NCBI RefSeq assembly: GCF_009754945.1 | Contig: NZ_WPIN01000002.1 | Span: 124,001-188,000 of the forward strand | Reading direction: 5' to 3' | From: Spirosoma arboris | GTDB taxonomy: Bacteria; Bacteroidota; Bacteroidia; Cytophagales; Spirosomataceae | Length of the DNA stretch: 64,000 nt | In this document: positions 24,656 to 33,952 of the stretch, one piece after another | Layout: every line of letters begins with the position of its first letter | Numbering within the stretch: the first letter of the stretch is position 1 | Notes under the pieces: model-generated | The model's input: only the letters and a program-made list of their open reading frames with translations | Database searches by the model: none | What the model was told of the DNA's origin: nothing | Made by a program: the position numbers and the translations under genes

Positions 24656-24806
24656 TTAGCTAATAACCAAATTGACTAGTCCGGCCCGTGCCGGATATTT
24701 TTATTTTAAAACTACGACTTGACGTAGTTTTCCCGACATAGCTCAGCTCCTGAATTCGCTCTCTACTTTCGCCCTACACCGCTAAACGGAGTAATCCAGG
24801 ATAAGT

Positions 24807-24989
24807 ATGGAAGCCGAAGTAACCCCAATCCAGAAAACAAAATGCCAGCCCTGCCGAGTCAAGGGCATGAAGCGAATCGAAGCGTACGTTTCGCCCGAGC
24901 GAAAAAAAGAGATCATTCGCCATTGTAAAGAGCGCGGATTCAGCATGGCGGGACTGCTTGACAAGCTATTGCGTAAGGAGCACTTATAA
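24807..24989 (+). CDS. Small ribbon-helix-helix-like protein
   Basis: 60 residues. MKRIEAYVSPERKKEIIRHC followed by GFSMAGLLDKLLRKE looks like one beta strand and two helices of a ribbon-helix-helix DNA-binding protein. A CQPC pair lies before it. It stands before the tape measure gene and may be a local regulator. A start at the internal Met 21 is also possible. Confidence 0.5.
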   Translation: MEAEVTPIQKTKCQPCRVKGMKRIEAYVSPERKKEIIRHCKERGFSMAGLLDKLLRKEHL

Positions 24990-25044
24990 TCGCGTCATTA
25001 ATTTATCACACCGTCAAAAACGGTTTACCACACCTATACCCATT

Positions 25045-27900
25045 ATGGCACAAGAAACGGAACAGCTACTCTTCGAGGTAGTACTCGATATTCCAAAAGT
25101 TAAAGAGAACGCGGAGATTGCCCGGGCAGCATTAGCTAGCCTACGGGTCGAAAAAGAGAAGACACAGCAACTCTTTACCAGTAAGCTCCTGGGCGAGGAT
25201 GTGTATCGAAAAACGATGCAGGCCCTCCAGGTCGAAATAGACAAAACCGAGAAGGAACTAGCAGGCTACACCAAAGCCCTGGCCGCTCACGAAAAGCAGC
25301 AAAAACAGGCCGAGGCCATCGTCAAACAGATGAGTCTCTCCATGGCCGTTTTAGAGGCCAATCTGGATAGTCTCAACCAAACCGAGAGCAAAAGTGGAAA
25401 GGCGGCTCAGCAATTGGCCGGCGAACTCGAAAAAGCCAATGCCGAATTAAACCGACAGGAGGCCATATCGCAAGCCGCCACCGGCAGTATGGATGAGCTC
25501 GATAAGCTGATCGCCGAGCTAACCGATGAGTATCACCAGTTCACCCAGGCCCAACGCGACGATGCGACCGTGGGCGGTGTTCGGCTTAAGCAGATCAACG
25601 ACCTGACGAGAGTTCAGCAGAAAAATCAAAAAGTCATGGATGAATCCCGAAAAAGCATTAAAGAGTATCTGCGGGATATCAATGTGCTGGGATTCAATGT
25701 AGGGAGCACACTCGATTCGTTTAAGTCCGGTGCTCAGGGAGTCGGTCTATTTACCAAAGCCGTCTTTACGGGTAGGGGTGCACTGATCGCTCTCGGCGCC
25801 GTACCCATCGTGCTACTGTTAACGGGTCTGGTCACGATCCTGACCAAGACCCAGGCCGGAATGGATTTTGTCGCTAAAGCCACCGGAGCCGTTGGCGCCG
25901 TATTCGACGTGCTCATCAAAAGCGGCATTGAGCTGACCAAAGCGTTTATTGAACTCTTTACCAGCCCAACAGCGGCCATCACCCACTTTCATAATATCAT
26001 TAGGGGCTTACCTTCAGCGGTAGCCCAGGCCGCCCAGGCAGGCGTAGCCATCGTGGAACTTAATCAACGAATTCGGGAGGAAGAACGGGCCTTGCGATTA
26101 GAGCGGGCCCAGGGCAGGGCCGAGATCGCAGCCCAGAAGAAACTAGCGGAGGATGTCACCCAAACCCAGACGGTTCGCGAGGCCGCAGCCCGCAAGGCCT
26201 ACGCGCTAGAAAATAGCTTACTCCAAAAGCAGATTAGCCTCCAACAGCAACGGATCGCCAGCGCAAAGGCCGAGTATGAGTTAAGTCAGAAAACAGCGGC
26301 TGACAAAGACAAGGTAGCCGAGGAGCAGATTAAACTAGCTGATATAGAGGCCGAGAGTAAAGAAAAACAGATCGAACTGCAAAACAAACTGAATCAGATT
26401 CAGATCGAAGGCGAGCAAAAGCGCATCAATTTATTGATCGCCAACTCCCAAAAAGAACTGGAAATCGCTCAGCGAAACGGCCTGGACGTCTTACACATTC
26501 AGAAGAAGTTACTCGATGAGCAGCTTCAGTTGTCGCTCGTGGGCGTGGCCAAGGGCACTGCCGAGGAAAAGGCAATCCGGGTTAAATACGAAACGGACTT
26601 ACTAGCCTTAAATACCAATGCGGCCTTTGACCTCCAGGAGAAGCAGAATAGTATTACCTCGGCGGGTATTCGCCAACGTCTGTTATTAGTTGAGAAAGGA
26701 ACCGCTGAGGAGTTCGAATTACGCAGGCAGCTCATTGATCAGGAAACCGAAGAGCAGGAGCTGGCTCTCTCAAAGCAGCTTGGCAAAACAACGGAGTACT
26801 ACGCCAAACTGCGCGAACTGGAAGTCAAGCGAGCGGCTGATAAGCGGGAAATTGACAAACAGGAAGCCCAGGCGCAGCTTAGTACTATCCAACACCGAAC
26901 CAATACGGCGCTGGCGAAAACGAAAGCAGGCAGCAAGGCCGAGTTAGATGAGCGGTTAAACCAGATCCGGGAAGCAGCTGCCCAGGAGCTACTGCAAGTT
27001 CAGGACAATGCGGACGCCCAGGAAGAAATATGGGCCAACATGAACCGGGCCATTGCCGATGCCCGGAAGGATTTCAACCAAAAACTAATCAATAACAGCT
27101 TAGACGCGCTAGCGACCCTAACCGATGCCCTAAGTAACGTTTCGCAGGCCATCACCCAGCGCGATAACAAGCTCCTGGAAGAGCAGCAAACAGCACAATT
27201 AAAATCAGCTGGTCTAAGCGCCGAGGCCCGAACCCAGATTGAAGAGAAGTACGCTCAAAAAAAGGACGAACTCGACCGCAAGAGCGCCGAACGCGCCCGC
27301 AAACTGGCCACGATCCAGAATATTATTGCCACAGCGCAAGCGGTGACGGCTGCCCAGATCCTGCCTCCTCCCTTCGATGCGATCAAAACCGTATTAGCCC
27401 TGGCCGTCGGGGCGGCCCAGCAAGCCGTCATTGCCAGTCAGCAGTTTGAGCATGGTGGTGAAATTGTAGAGGGTCCAAGCCACGCCCAGGGAGGAGTTAA
27501 GTATAGCGTTCGGGGCCGCCGTCAGGTGGAACTAGAAGGTGGTGAAGGGATTGTTAATAAACGATCCATGGCCATACCAGGTGTAAAGCAGAAAATTTCG
27601 GAATTCAATCAACTGGGGGGTGGGATTGCTTATCCTGGAACGATGCGAATCAATACGGGTGCCCCTTTAGCCTCCTATATGCCTAGCCGGTTGGCACTAG
27701 GTGGTATCCTGACCCCCACCTACCTGGCCACCACCTCCCCGGGGGCTCCCCTGGATTACGAGCGGCTGGGCTCGGTGGTGGCCGGGATGGTGCTGCAAAC
27801 GGTCAAGTCGTTACCACCCCAGTATGTGCGGGTAGGTGATATCCGAAACGGCGTTGATCGACAGGTCCGCGTCGAGAATAAGGCAAATATTAAGGGATAA
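25045..27900 (+). CDS. Phage tail tape measure protein
   Basis: 951 residues from the ATG at 25045 (MAQETEQLLFEVV). Long alternating helical and coiled-coil stretches rich in Ala, Gln, Glu and Lys flank a hydrophobic segment (ALIALGAVPIVLLLTGLVTIL, about residues 250-270), the usual build of a tape measure protein. The C-terminus has GGEIVEGPSHAQGGVKYSV and ELEGGEGIVNKRSM, common at the ends of such proteins in this phylum. It should set tail length in a siphophage-like particle. No capsid or portal gene is nearby. Confidence 0.82.
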   Translation: MAQETEQLLFEVVLDIPKVKENAEIARAALASLRVEKEKTQQLFTSKLLGEDVYRKTMQALQVEIDKTEKELAGYTKALAAHEKQQKQAEAIVKQMSLSMAVLEANLDSLNQTESKSGKAAQQLAGELEKANAELNRQEAISQAATGSMDELDKLIAELTDEYHQFTQAQRDDATVGGVRLKQINDLTRVQQKNQKVMDESRKSIKEYLRDINVLGFNVGSTLDSFKSGAQGVGLFTKAVFTGRGALIALGAVPIVLLLTGLVTILTKTQAGMDFVAKATGAVGAVFDVLIKSGIELTKAFIELFTSPTAAITHFHNIIRGLPSAVAQAAQAGVAIVELNQRIREEERALRLERAQGRAEIAAQKKLAEDVTQTQTVREAAARKAYALENSLLQKQISLQQQRIASAKAEYELSQKTAADKDKVAEEQIKLADIEAESKEKQIELQNKLNQIQIEGEQKRINLLIANSQKELEIAQRNGLDVLHIQKKLLDEQLQLSLVGVAKGTAEEKAIRVKYETDLLALNTNAAFDLQEKQNSITSAGIRQRLLLVEKGTAEEFELRRQLIDQETEEQELALSKQLGKTTEYYAKLRELEVKRAADKREIDKQEAQAQLSTIQHRTNTALAKTKAGSKAELDERLNQIREAAAQELLQVQDNADAQEEIWANMNRAIADARKDFNQKLINNSLDALATLTDALSNVSQAITQRDNKLLEEQQTAQLKSAGLSAEARTQIEEKYAQKKDELDRKSAERARKLATIQNIIATAQAVTAAQILPPPFDAIKTVLALAVGAAQQAVIASQQFEHGGEIVEGPSHAQGGVKYSVRGRRQVELEGGEGIVNKRSMAIPGVKQKISEFNQLGGGIAYPGTMRINTGAPLASYMPSRLALGGILTPTYLATTSPGAPLDYERLGSVVAGMVLQTVKSLPPQYVRVGDIRNGVDRQVRVENKANIKG

Positions 27901-27976
27901 TACCCACCTGTTTTAATCCGTGCATTTTCCCTTACTCCAGTTATTGGCTCATAGTTACTTAATCAACCATCCATCC

Positions 27977-28800
27977 ATGCTTACCGTTAAAACCCCTCAA
28001 GTCAGCTTTACCGTGCCCACCTCCTGGGAGGAGATTACGCTGGGTCAATTCCTGCACTTGCGGCAGCAAAGTTTATCCGTCGCGGATCAGACCGAGGAGA
28101 GTCGGCCTATCCCGCTCTCCATCGGGATGCTATTAGATATACTAGCTTCCGATCCTAAGGCGCTACAAACGATTGAGGCCGCTGAAGAAGCCCAACTCAT
28201 GCAGCACTTGGCCTATCTAGGTCAGGCTCCCGATTTTTTATCTTTACCCGTTCCGGAAACCATAGCCGGCGTAAAGCCTCCCCAGGAACTAGGTCTGTGC
28301 ACGTTGTTTCAGAAATGGACCGTGGACGAGTTTGTCAATGAGTTGGCTGACGAGGAACTATCGGTTAATTATATGACCATGGCGGTAGCAATCTTATCGA
28401 TTTATCTCTATCCGCTACTGATGAAGACTCGATTGACGGACAGAAGCCAGCTGGCCGAAATAACCGCTCAGATCGAAGCCCTGCCCGTGACCGAAGCCTT
28501 GCCGCTGGCCCATTTTTTTTTGACCAACTATCGAAGCTCGACGAGTTCTGGGCAGGTCACCTTCATTCTCAGCCACCCAAATCGGCCTTCGAAGACCTGG
28601 CTGAGTCGATGGTTCCCGAACTGGAAGCCTATAAAGAGTATGCGCTGGTATCGGCCGTGGCTGCGCACCGGGGCATCTCCTTTGACGAAGTAGAGCAACT
28701 ACCTTATGGTAATTTTATGGCCTCGATTGGCTATCTTCATCACCAGGCCCGCTACCAGCACGAGATCAGTTCGTTGATGAAACAGCGAAACGGGCATTGA
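27977..28800 (+). CDS. Tail assembly chaperone-like gene with a -1 frameshift
   Basis: The first frame starts at ATG 27977 (VSFTVPTSWEEITLGQFLHL) and is good coding sequence to a run of nine T at 28513-28521. In that frame the product continues in poor sequence to 28693. In the -1 frame, coding continues convincingly from the T run to 28800 (KSAFEDLAESMVPELEAYKE, then YALVSAVAAHRGISFDEVEQ). Joined, the product is about 274 residues. Tail chaperones often use programmed -1 slippage; a plain indel in the T run is the alternative. The gene follows the tape measure gene by 76 bases. Confidence 0.65.
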
Positions 28801-28822
28801 CCTGGTTCACTATCCCAAAATC

Positions 28823-29338
28823 ATGTTTACCTATCTATCCCGCCTTATTCGTCGTCATCGTCTGGTTCGACAGATTAAAGCAAATTACCCCGAATTAAAC
28901 CGTCTTTCGGGCCTGGTGCTGCTCCGACGGTTTATCGATAACCGACTGGCGGATGAGTTGCGGCAGGAGCAGCGTTTCGAAGCCTCGCTTCGCAATCCTA
29001 CTCTTTTCGGGGGCTATATCCAGTATCCAACCCCTCAGCCAGATCTACTCCAACAGGCGCAGCTTTTTGTAGAGCTAAAGCCGAACGAGGCTGTTGAGAC
29101 TAACCCGAGTACCCCGCTAAAGTTCGTTAAGGCCCCTAATACCAGACAGGTGATCGTTGGCCTTAGTCCGCTAGCCACGGCCGTTAAATCGGCCAACCTG
29201 TTTCAGAGGTGGCTGACCGAACTGGAGAACCAGGGCGATCAGTGCGAAGAAGACCCGGCCATGATCGACTATCTGCGCATGACGGTAGACTTCTATAAGC
29301 AGGAGATCCAGCGCCTAACCCAACAACGAAGCCAGTAG
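28823..29338 (+). CDS. Hypothetical phage-module protein
   Basis: 171 residues with a basic N-terminus (LSRLIRRHRLVRQIKANY), a polar middle and a helical C-terminus (MIDYLRMTVDFYKQEIQRL). No signal or known motif is seen. It starts 22 bases after the chaperone-like gene in the same orientation, so it belongs to the tail operon remnant. Confidence 0.65.
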   Translation: MFTYLSRLIRRHRLVRQIKANYPELNRLSGLVLLRRFIDNRLADELRQEQRFEASLRNPTLFGGYIQYPTPQPDLLQQAQLFVELKPNEAVETNPSTPLKFVKAPNTRQVIVGLSPLATAVKSANLFQRWLTELENQGDQCEEDPAMIDYLRMTVDFYKQEIQRLTQQRSQ

Positions 29339-29880
29339 CGGTTTCGGCTTCCAGCAGCAGGGCGTTTGCCTACGCTAGCTGACCAGTAAGGATTAGAAAC
29401 CCGGGGGCATTATGACCAGCGGTGAAGTAACGTCTTTCGTAGCAACGGAAGGTTTTTACCGGTTCAATACGGGTCCATAAGAAAGGGCAGTACCAATCGG
29501 TACTGCCCTTTCTCTCATGTGTGTTTGCCCAATCCCTAAATTGCTAGTGTAACACGAATGGAGCGTTTTTGTGAGACTCAAATCATTTGGGTTTTAAGTG
29601 AGCTTTTCAAAAATGATCCAATACCTGGGCCGTTTGCTGGAATGATTTTCAGACCCGAACTGAACTAGCAAGAACGCCGCTAGAGGAAGTATCTGAGGAG
29701 TACCCCCCGTGATCTTGTAAGGGCAACCCCGTGACCTTATGAGCTTTACCGAATGGTCACAAATTTGCTAACTTTTGACTCAAACGGGATAGCTAATTGT
29801 TCCCTAGAGTCCCACCTTTGACGTATAAAACCGACCATTCATTTCGTAGATTAGCGATTGCTTTCCTCGTCCCAAGAACT
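29339..29880. other. Non-coding stretch between tail genes and sensor kinases
   Basis: About 540 bp without a gene apart from the terminator at 29480-29513. It separates the phage-like segment from the two histidine kinase genes. Confidence 0.6.
29480..29513 (+). terminator. Terminator after the tail genes
   Basis: AGAAAGGGCAGTACC pairs with GGTACTGCCCTTTCT around a four-base loop. It marks the end of the rightward tail-gene unit. Confidence 0.8.
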
Positions 29881-32800
29881 ATGATTCGATGCCTACTCAT
29901 TGGCCTGCTGCTGAGCCTGACAACCCGCTCGCGATTGGCTCAAGCCCAGGTGAGCCCAGTTCCCCGCATCTATTTCGAGCATCTGAGTGTAGCTGATGGC
30001 CTGCCCGAAAACTCGGTCGTCTGTATGATCCAGGATCATCTAGGATTCATGTGGCTGGGTACCCAGAATGGCCTGGTCCGCTACGATGGCACCACCATGA
30101 CCTCTTTTCGGTATGACCCCTTGAAACCCTTCAGTTTGAAGGGACAGCAGATAAGGGCTCTGCACGAAGACCGCAACGGCGATATCTGGGTGGGTTGTGA
30201 AAGCCTCTTCCGCTATGAACGGGCCACCGGGCGCTTCATCGACTATCCACTACCCAAAGCCCGACTAGCCGATCAGTTTGTCAACTCTATTCACGAGGAC
30301 CATCAAGGAAACTTATGGATCATTACCGCACAAAATGACTGGCAAACGTACGTGCTGGATCGGCTCGATCCTAAGGCCAAAACCTGGACCTCATTCCGTT
30401 ATGACCCAGCCAACGCTCACAGTTTAGCCAGCGATAATATCTATGCGAATACAGCAGGATTCATTGCTTTTTCGTTTGCGGAAGCCCCAGATAGCACGAT
30501 TTGGGTCGTTACCAGAGGAGCTACCGAAAACATCCTACACGCATTTGACCCCAAAACGGCCCAGTTTAATCGCGTCCAGATCAACGCTTCATCGACCCTC
30601 TTGGGAGCTTTTCGGAAGGTTAGCTTTGTGCTGCCGGTGGACGATCAACTCTATCTGTCCAGTTCCGAGAACGGGCTGTTTCGGCTCAACCCCCAAACCG
30701 GACAACTTACCCAGTTCACTCATAACTCCCGTGACCCCAACAGCCTACAAGCCGATTCGCTCTTCCAGCTTTTCCGAAGCCGGGATGGACGGATCTGGGT
30801 GCCCTCCAGTCAGGGGGTAGATCGGTTCAATCCCAAAACTGGTCAGTTCACTCATTTTGTTTCCCGGCCCGGCGACCTGGCTACCCCCAGCGCGGGTGTA
30901 TGGGGGGGGCTCCGCGAAATGCCCAACGGCGATATTTGGTTTGGGGCCAAGAATGGCCTGAACCTGTACCATCGGGCAAGTAACCGCTTTGTGCGTTATG
31001 AACTTGACCCGTTAGAGAGAGCGACCAACCTATATGGAACAGCGTTTCCTTCGTTTTTGGTGGATAAAACCGGGTTGGTGTGGGCCGGTAGCTTTGGGCT
31101 TGGGCTTAATAAACAAAGCCGCATTCCCCGTTTCCCTTTGCTGACGGCCCAAGCTGGCCAGCCAGCCAGCCTGCAAAGCAGTAATGTGCTAACCGTATAC
31201 GAGGCTCCTTCTGAGCCGGGAGTAATCTGGTTCGGTACGAATAAAGGCCTCGACCGGCTCGATAAAAAAACGAACCGCTTCACCCACTACCGCTACGACA
31301 GCCTCGCCCACCACTCACTGGGAAAAGGAGCCATCCTGGCCATAGCCGAAGACAAAAAAGGGCGGTTCTGGGTGGCTACCGATCAAAGCGGTCTCTACCA
31401 GATGGATCGCCAGACGGGCCGCTTCACTCATTTTATGCCTGACCTGCGACGCAATCCCAATGAATCCCGCTTTCAGGATATCCGTCGTTTACTCCCAGCC
31501 CCTGATGGCACTCTTTGGATGACTGCCATTGAGGAACTGGCCCATATCGATATCGATGGACAGCGATATGAGCATTTTTATCAAACGGCCGACGCTTACC
31601 CGCCTGACGTATTCACGTCGCTCAAGCCCCTGCTGGTATCCCAACGCCGGATTGCGGGTATTGTTCACCCGCAGGCTAGGGCCAATCAAACCACTTCCTT
31701 CACACTGGATACGCCCACGGAGGTCTGTGTGGTGGCCGGTGGGGAGATAGGTTCGGGTGTCAAGTGGGACTACGGCTGGCTCGAAGACGAGAAAGGGCAG
31801 ACGATCTGGGAACTATCACCCGAGAACAGCAAAATAGACAGTTACTCCCAACTGCGGCTGGAGATCAAAACCCTACGGCTAGGGGCGGGGCGTTACCGGC
31901 TGCGCTACCGCTCCGATGATAATACGAACTACGGTTCCTGGCCAGGTGCTCCTCCCATTCATGCCGATCTGTGGGGTGTTCAGGTCCTGAAATTGCTTCC
32001 TTCGGAACGAGAACCACTTGAGCGGCTTATTAACCGGAAATACCAGCGGGAAGGTCTGTCGGATGCGAATCTTTTTACGTTACGCCAGGATCAGAAGGGA
32101 AACATATGGACGGGGTCTGGTAATGGTGGGATTTGCGTACTGAATCCGGCCACCACCCGCTTTACCACTTGGCGGGATCAGATGGTTGGACCAAACTGCG
32201 TGCTGACCCTGCTGGAGGATCAACCCAGTGGAGGCTGGTGGGTAGGAGATTATTTGCGTGGGTTATTGCTGCTGGACCGGCACGGAACGATTATCCGCAG
32301 TTATAATACCACAAATGGCCTGCCAGCTAATCGGGTGAGTGCCCTTCAGCGGGATGATCAGGGCTGGCTGTGGGTGATGACCGACAATGGTTTGTGTCGG
32401 TTCAATCCGCAAACAGAGCGGCTACTGACCTTTACGGATCGCAATAATGGTATCCAAACAATCGTACGAGGGACTGGTGATGGTTCATTGAAAGCTCAGG
32501 ATGGCGAGCTTTATTTCTGGGGTGAAAAAGGGGTGAATGCGTTTTATCCGGCTCAGGTTCAGACTGACACTCATGCCCCACCCGTAGTGTTGACCGACCT
32601 GGCCATCAACAGCCGACCGGCGACCCTGGGCGAGGATGGCCAACTACCCGTTCACATATCCGTTGCCAAAGACATCTCCTTACCCTATAACCAGAACGAT
32701 CTGACCTTCCACTTTGCGGCTCTCAGCTATAATCGGGGCAGTGAATCCAGGTATGCTTACCAACTCAGTCCTCTTGATAAGGATTGGGTTCAGAACGGTA

Positions 32801-33939
32801 CCATCCGCCAGGTCCGCTACAGCGATCTGCAGCCCGGCACGTATGTGCTGCGCGTCAAAGCGGCCAACGCCGATGGGGTCTGGAATGAAAAAGGAACGAG
32901 TATCCAGATCACTATTCAACCGCCCTGGTGGCAGACCTGGTGGGCCTATGTAGTGTATTCACTGGCACTAGGAGGTAGTCTCTGGGCGTTTATCCGATAC
33001 CGTTCGCGGGCGTTGGTTCGAGAAAACCGAATTTTAGAAGAGCGGGTAGCCCAACGAACCCAGCAGGTGCAGCGCCAAAAGGGAGAGATTGAGCAGCAAA
33101 AGGAGGAGATCACCGCTCAGCGCGACCATCTAGAGGATACGCTTAACGAACTTCAAACGACTCAGGCTCAACTGATTCAGAAGGAGAAACTAGCCAGTTT
33201 GGGCGAACTGACCGCTGGTATCGCTCACGAGATTCAGAACCCTTTAAACTTCGTCAACAACTTCTCGGAAGTATCTACTGAATTGATTGAGGAGTTGAAA
33301 GAAGAAGCCCAGGCCGGACATATCGAGGACGTACTAGCCATCGCCGACGACCTCAGTGGCAACCTCCAGAAAATCAACCATCATGGCGGTCGAGCCAGTA
33401 ATATTGTTAAGGGCATGCTCGAACACAGCCGCACCGAATCGGGTGAAAAGCGGCCCACTGACCTCAATGCCCTGGCCGATGAATATCTCAAGATAGCCTA
33501 TCATGGCCTGAGGGCTAAAGATAAGGGCTTCAACTGCGAGCTAATCACCGATTTTGACTCAACGTTAGAGCCAGTCGAAGTAGCTCCTCAGGAGATCGGG
33601 CGAGTCTTACTCAACCTCTACAACAATGCCTTTTATGCGGTTGCCGAACGAGTCCGACAAACTAATAATCCCGATTATAAGCCCACCGTTTGGGTCAACA
33701 TGCGTCAGGAATCTGGTAAAGTACTAATTCAGGTACGAGATAATGGTATCGGTATTCCTGACTCGGTAAAAGCCAAGGTATTTCAGCCTTTTTTTACCAC
33801 CAAACCCACAGGCGAGGGAACGGGACTTGGCTTGTCGCTTAGCTACGACATCATCACTAAGGGACATGGGGGTACACTGACGGTGGAAAGTATACCCAAT
33901 GAAGGCACTGAGTTTATGATTACAGTTCCCACAACCTAA
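29881..33939 (+). CDS. Two-component sensor histidine kinase with periplasmic propeller
   Basis: 1352 residues from ATG 29881 with a signal peptide (LLIGLLLSLTTRSRLAQAQ). Many Reg_prop repeats (LWLGTQNGLVRYD, IWVGCES…) form a periplasmic beta-propeller, interrupted near 600-700 by an inserted beta domain. A Y_Y_Y-type domain (PGTYVLRVKAANADGVWNE), one membrane helix near 1015, a coiled coil and a kinase follow: H-box GIAHEIQNPLNF (near 1113), then NNAFYAV and DNGIGIPDS with GTGLGLSLSYDI. No receiver or HTH domain is fused. The ligand is unknown; in this phylum such sensors often read polysaccharides or envelope signals. Confidence 0.9.
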   Translation: MIRCLLIGLLLSLTTRSRLAQAQVSPVPRIYFEHLSVADGLPENSVVCMIQDHLGFMWLGTQNGLVRYDGTTMTSFRYDPLKPFSLKGQQIRALHEDRNGDIWVGCESLFRYERATGRFIDYPLPKARLADQFVNSIHEDHQGNLWIITAQNDWQTYVLDRLDPKAKTWTSFRYDPANAHSLASDNIYANTAGFIAFSFAEAPDSTIWVVTRGATENILHAFDPKTAQFNRVQINASSTLLGAFRKVSFVLPVDDQLYLSSSENGLFRLNPQTGQLTQFTHNSRDPNSLQADSLFQLFRSRDGRIWVPSSQGVDRFNPKTGQFTHFVSRPGDLATPSAGVWGGLREMPNGDIWFGAKNGLNLYHRASNRFVRYELDPLERATNLYGTAFPSFLVDKTGLVWAGSFGLGLNKQSRIPRFPLLTAQAGQPASLQSSNVLTVYEAPSEPGVIWFGTNKGLDRLDKKTNRFTHYRYDSLAHHSLGKGAILAIAEDKKGRFWVATDQSGLYQMDRQTGRFTHFMPDLRRNPNESRFQDIRRLLPAPDGTLWMTAIEELAHIDIDGQRYEHFYQTADAYPPDVFTSLKPLLVSQRRIAGIVHPQARANQTTSFTLDTPTEVCVVAGGEIGSGVKWDYGWLEDEKGQTIWELSPENSKIDSYSQLRLEIKTLRLGAGRYRLRYRSDDNTNYGSWPGAPPIHADLWGVQVLKLLPSEREPLERLINRKYQREGLSDANLFTLRQDQKGNIWTGSGNGGICVLNPATTRFTTWRDQMVGPNCVLTLLEDQPSGGWWVGDYLRGLLLLDRHGTIIRSYNTTNGLPANRVSALQRDDQGWLWVMTDNGLCRFNPQTERLLTFTDRNNGIQTIVRGTGDGSLKAQDGELYFWGEKGVNAFYPAQVQTDTHAPPVVLTDLAINSRPATLGEDGQLPVHISVAKDISLPYNQNDLTFHFAALSYNRGSESRYAYQLSPLDKDWVQNGTIRQVRYSDLQPGTYVLRVKAANADGVWNEKGTSIQITIQPPWWQTWWAYVVYSLALGGSLWAFIRYRSRALVRENRILEERVAQRTQQVQRQKGEIEQQKEEITAQRDHLEDTLNELQTTQAQLIQKEKLASLGELTAGIAHEIQNPLNFVNNFSEVSTELIEELKEEAQAGHIEDVLAIADDLSGNLQKINHHGGRASNIVKGMLEHSRTESGEKRPTDLNALADEYLKIAYHGLRAKDKGFNCELITDFDSTLEPVEVAPQEIGRVLLNLYNNAFYAVAERVRQTNNPDYKPTVWVNMRQESGKVLIQVRDNGIGIPDSVKAKVFQPFFTTKPTGEGTGLGLSLSYDIITKGHGGTLTVESIPNEGTEFMITVPTT

Positions 33940-33952
33940 GCGTTTGAACGTC

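Noticed and set aside
30443..32953. ORFs inside the first sensor kinase on both strands
   Set aside because: They lie wholly within an intact 1352-residue protein and lack protein-like character.
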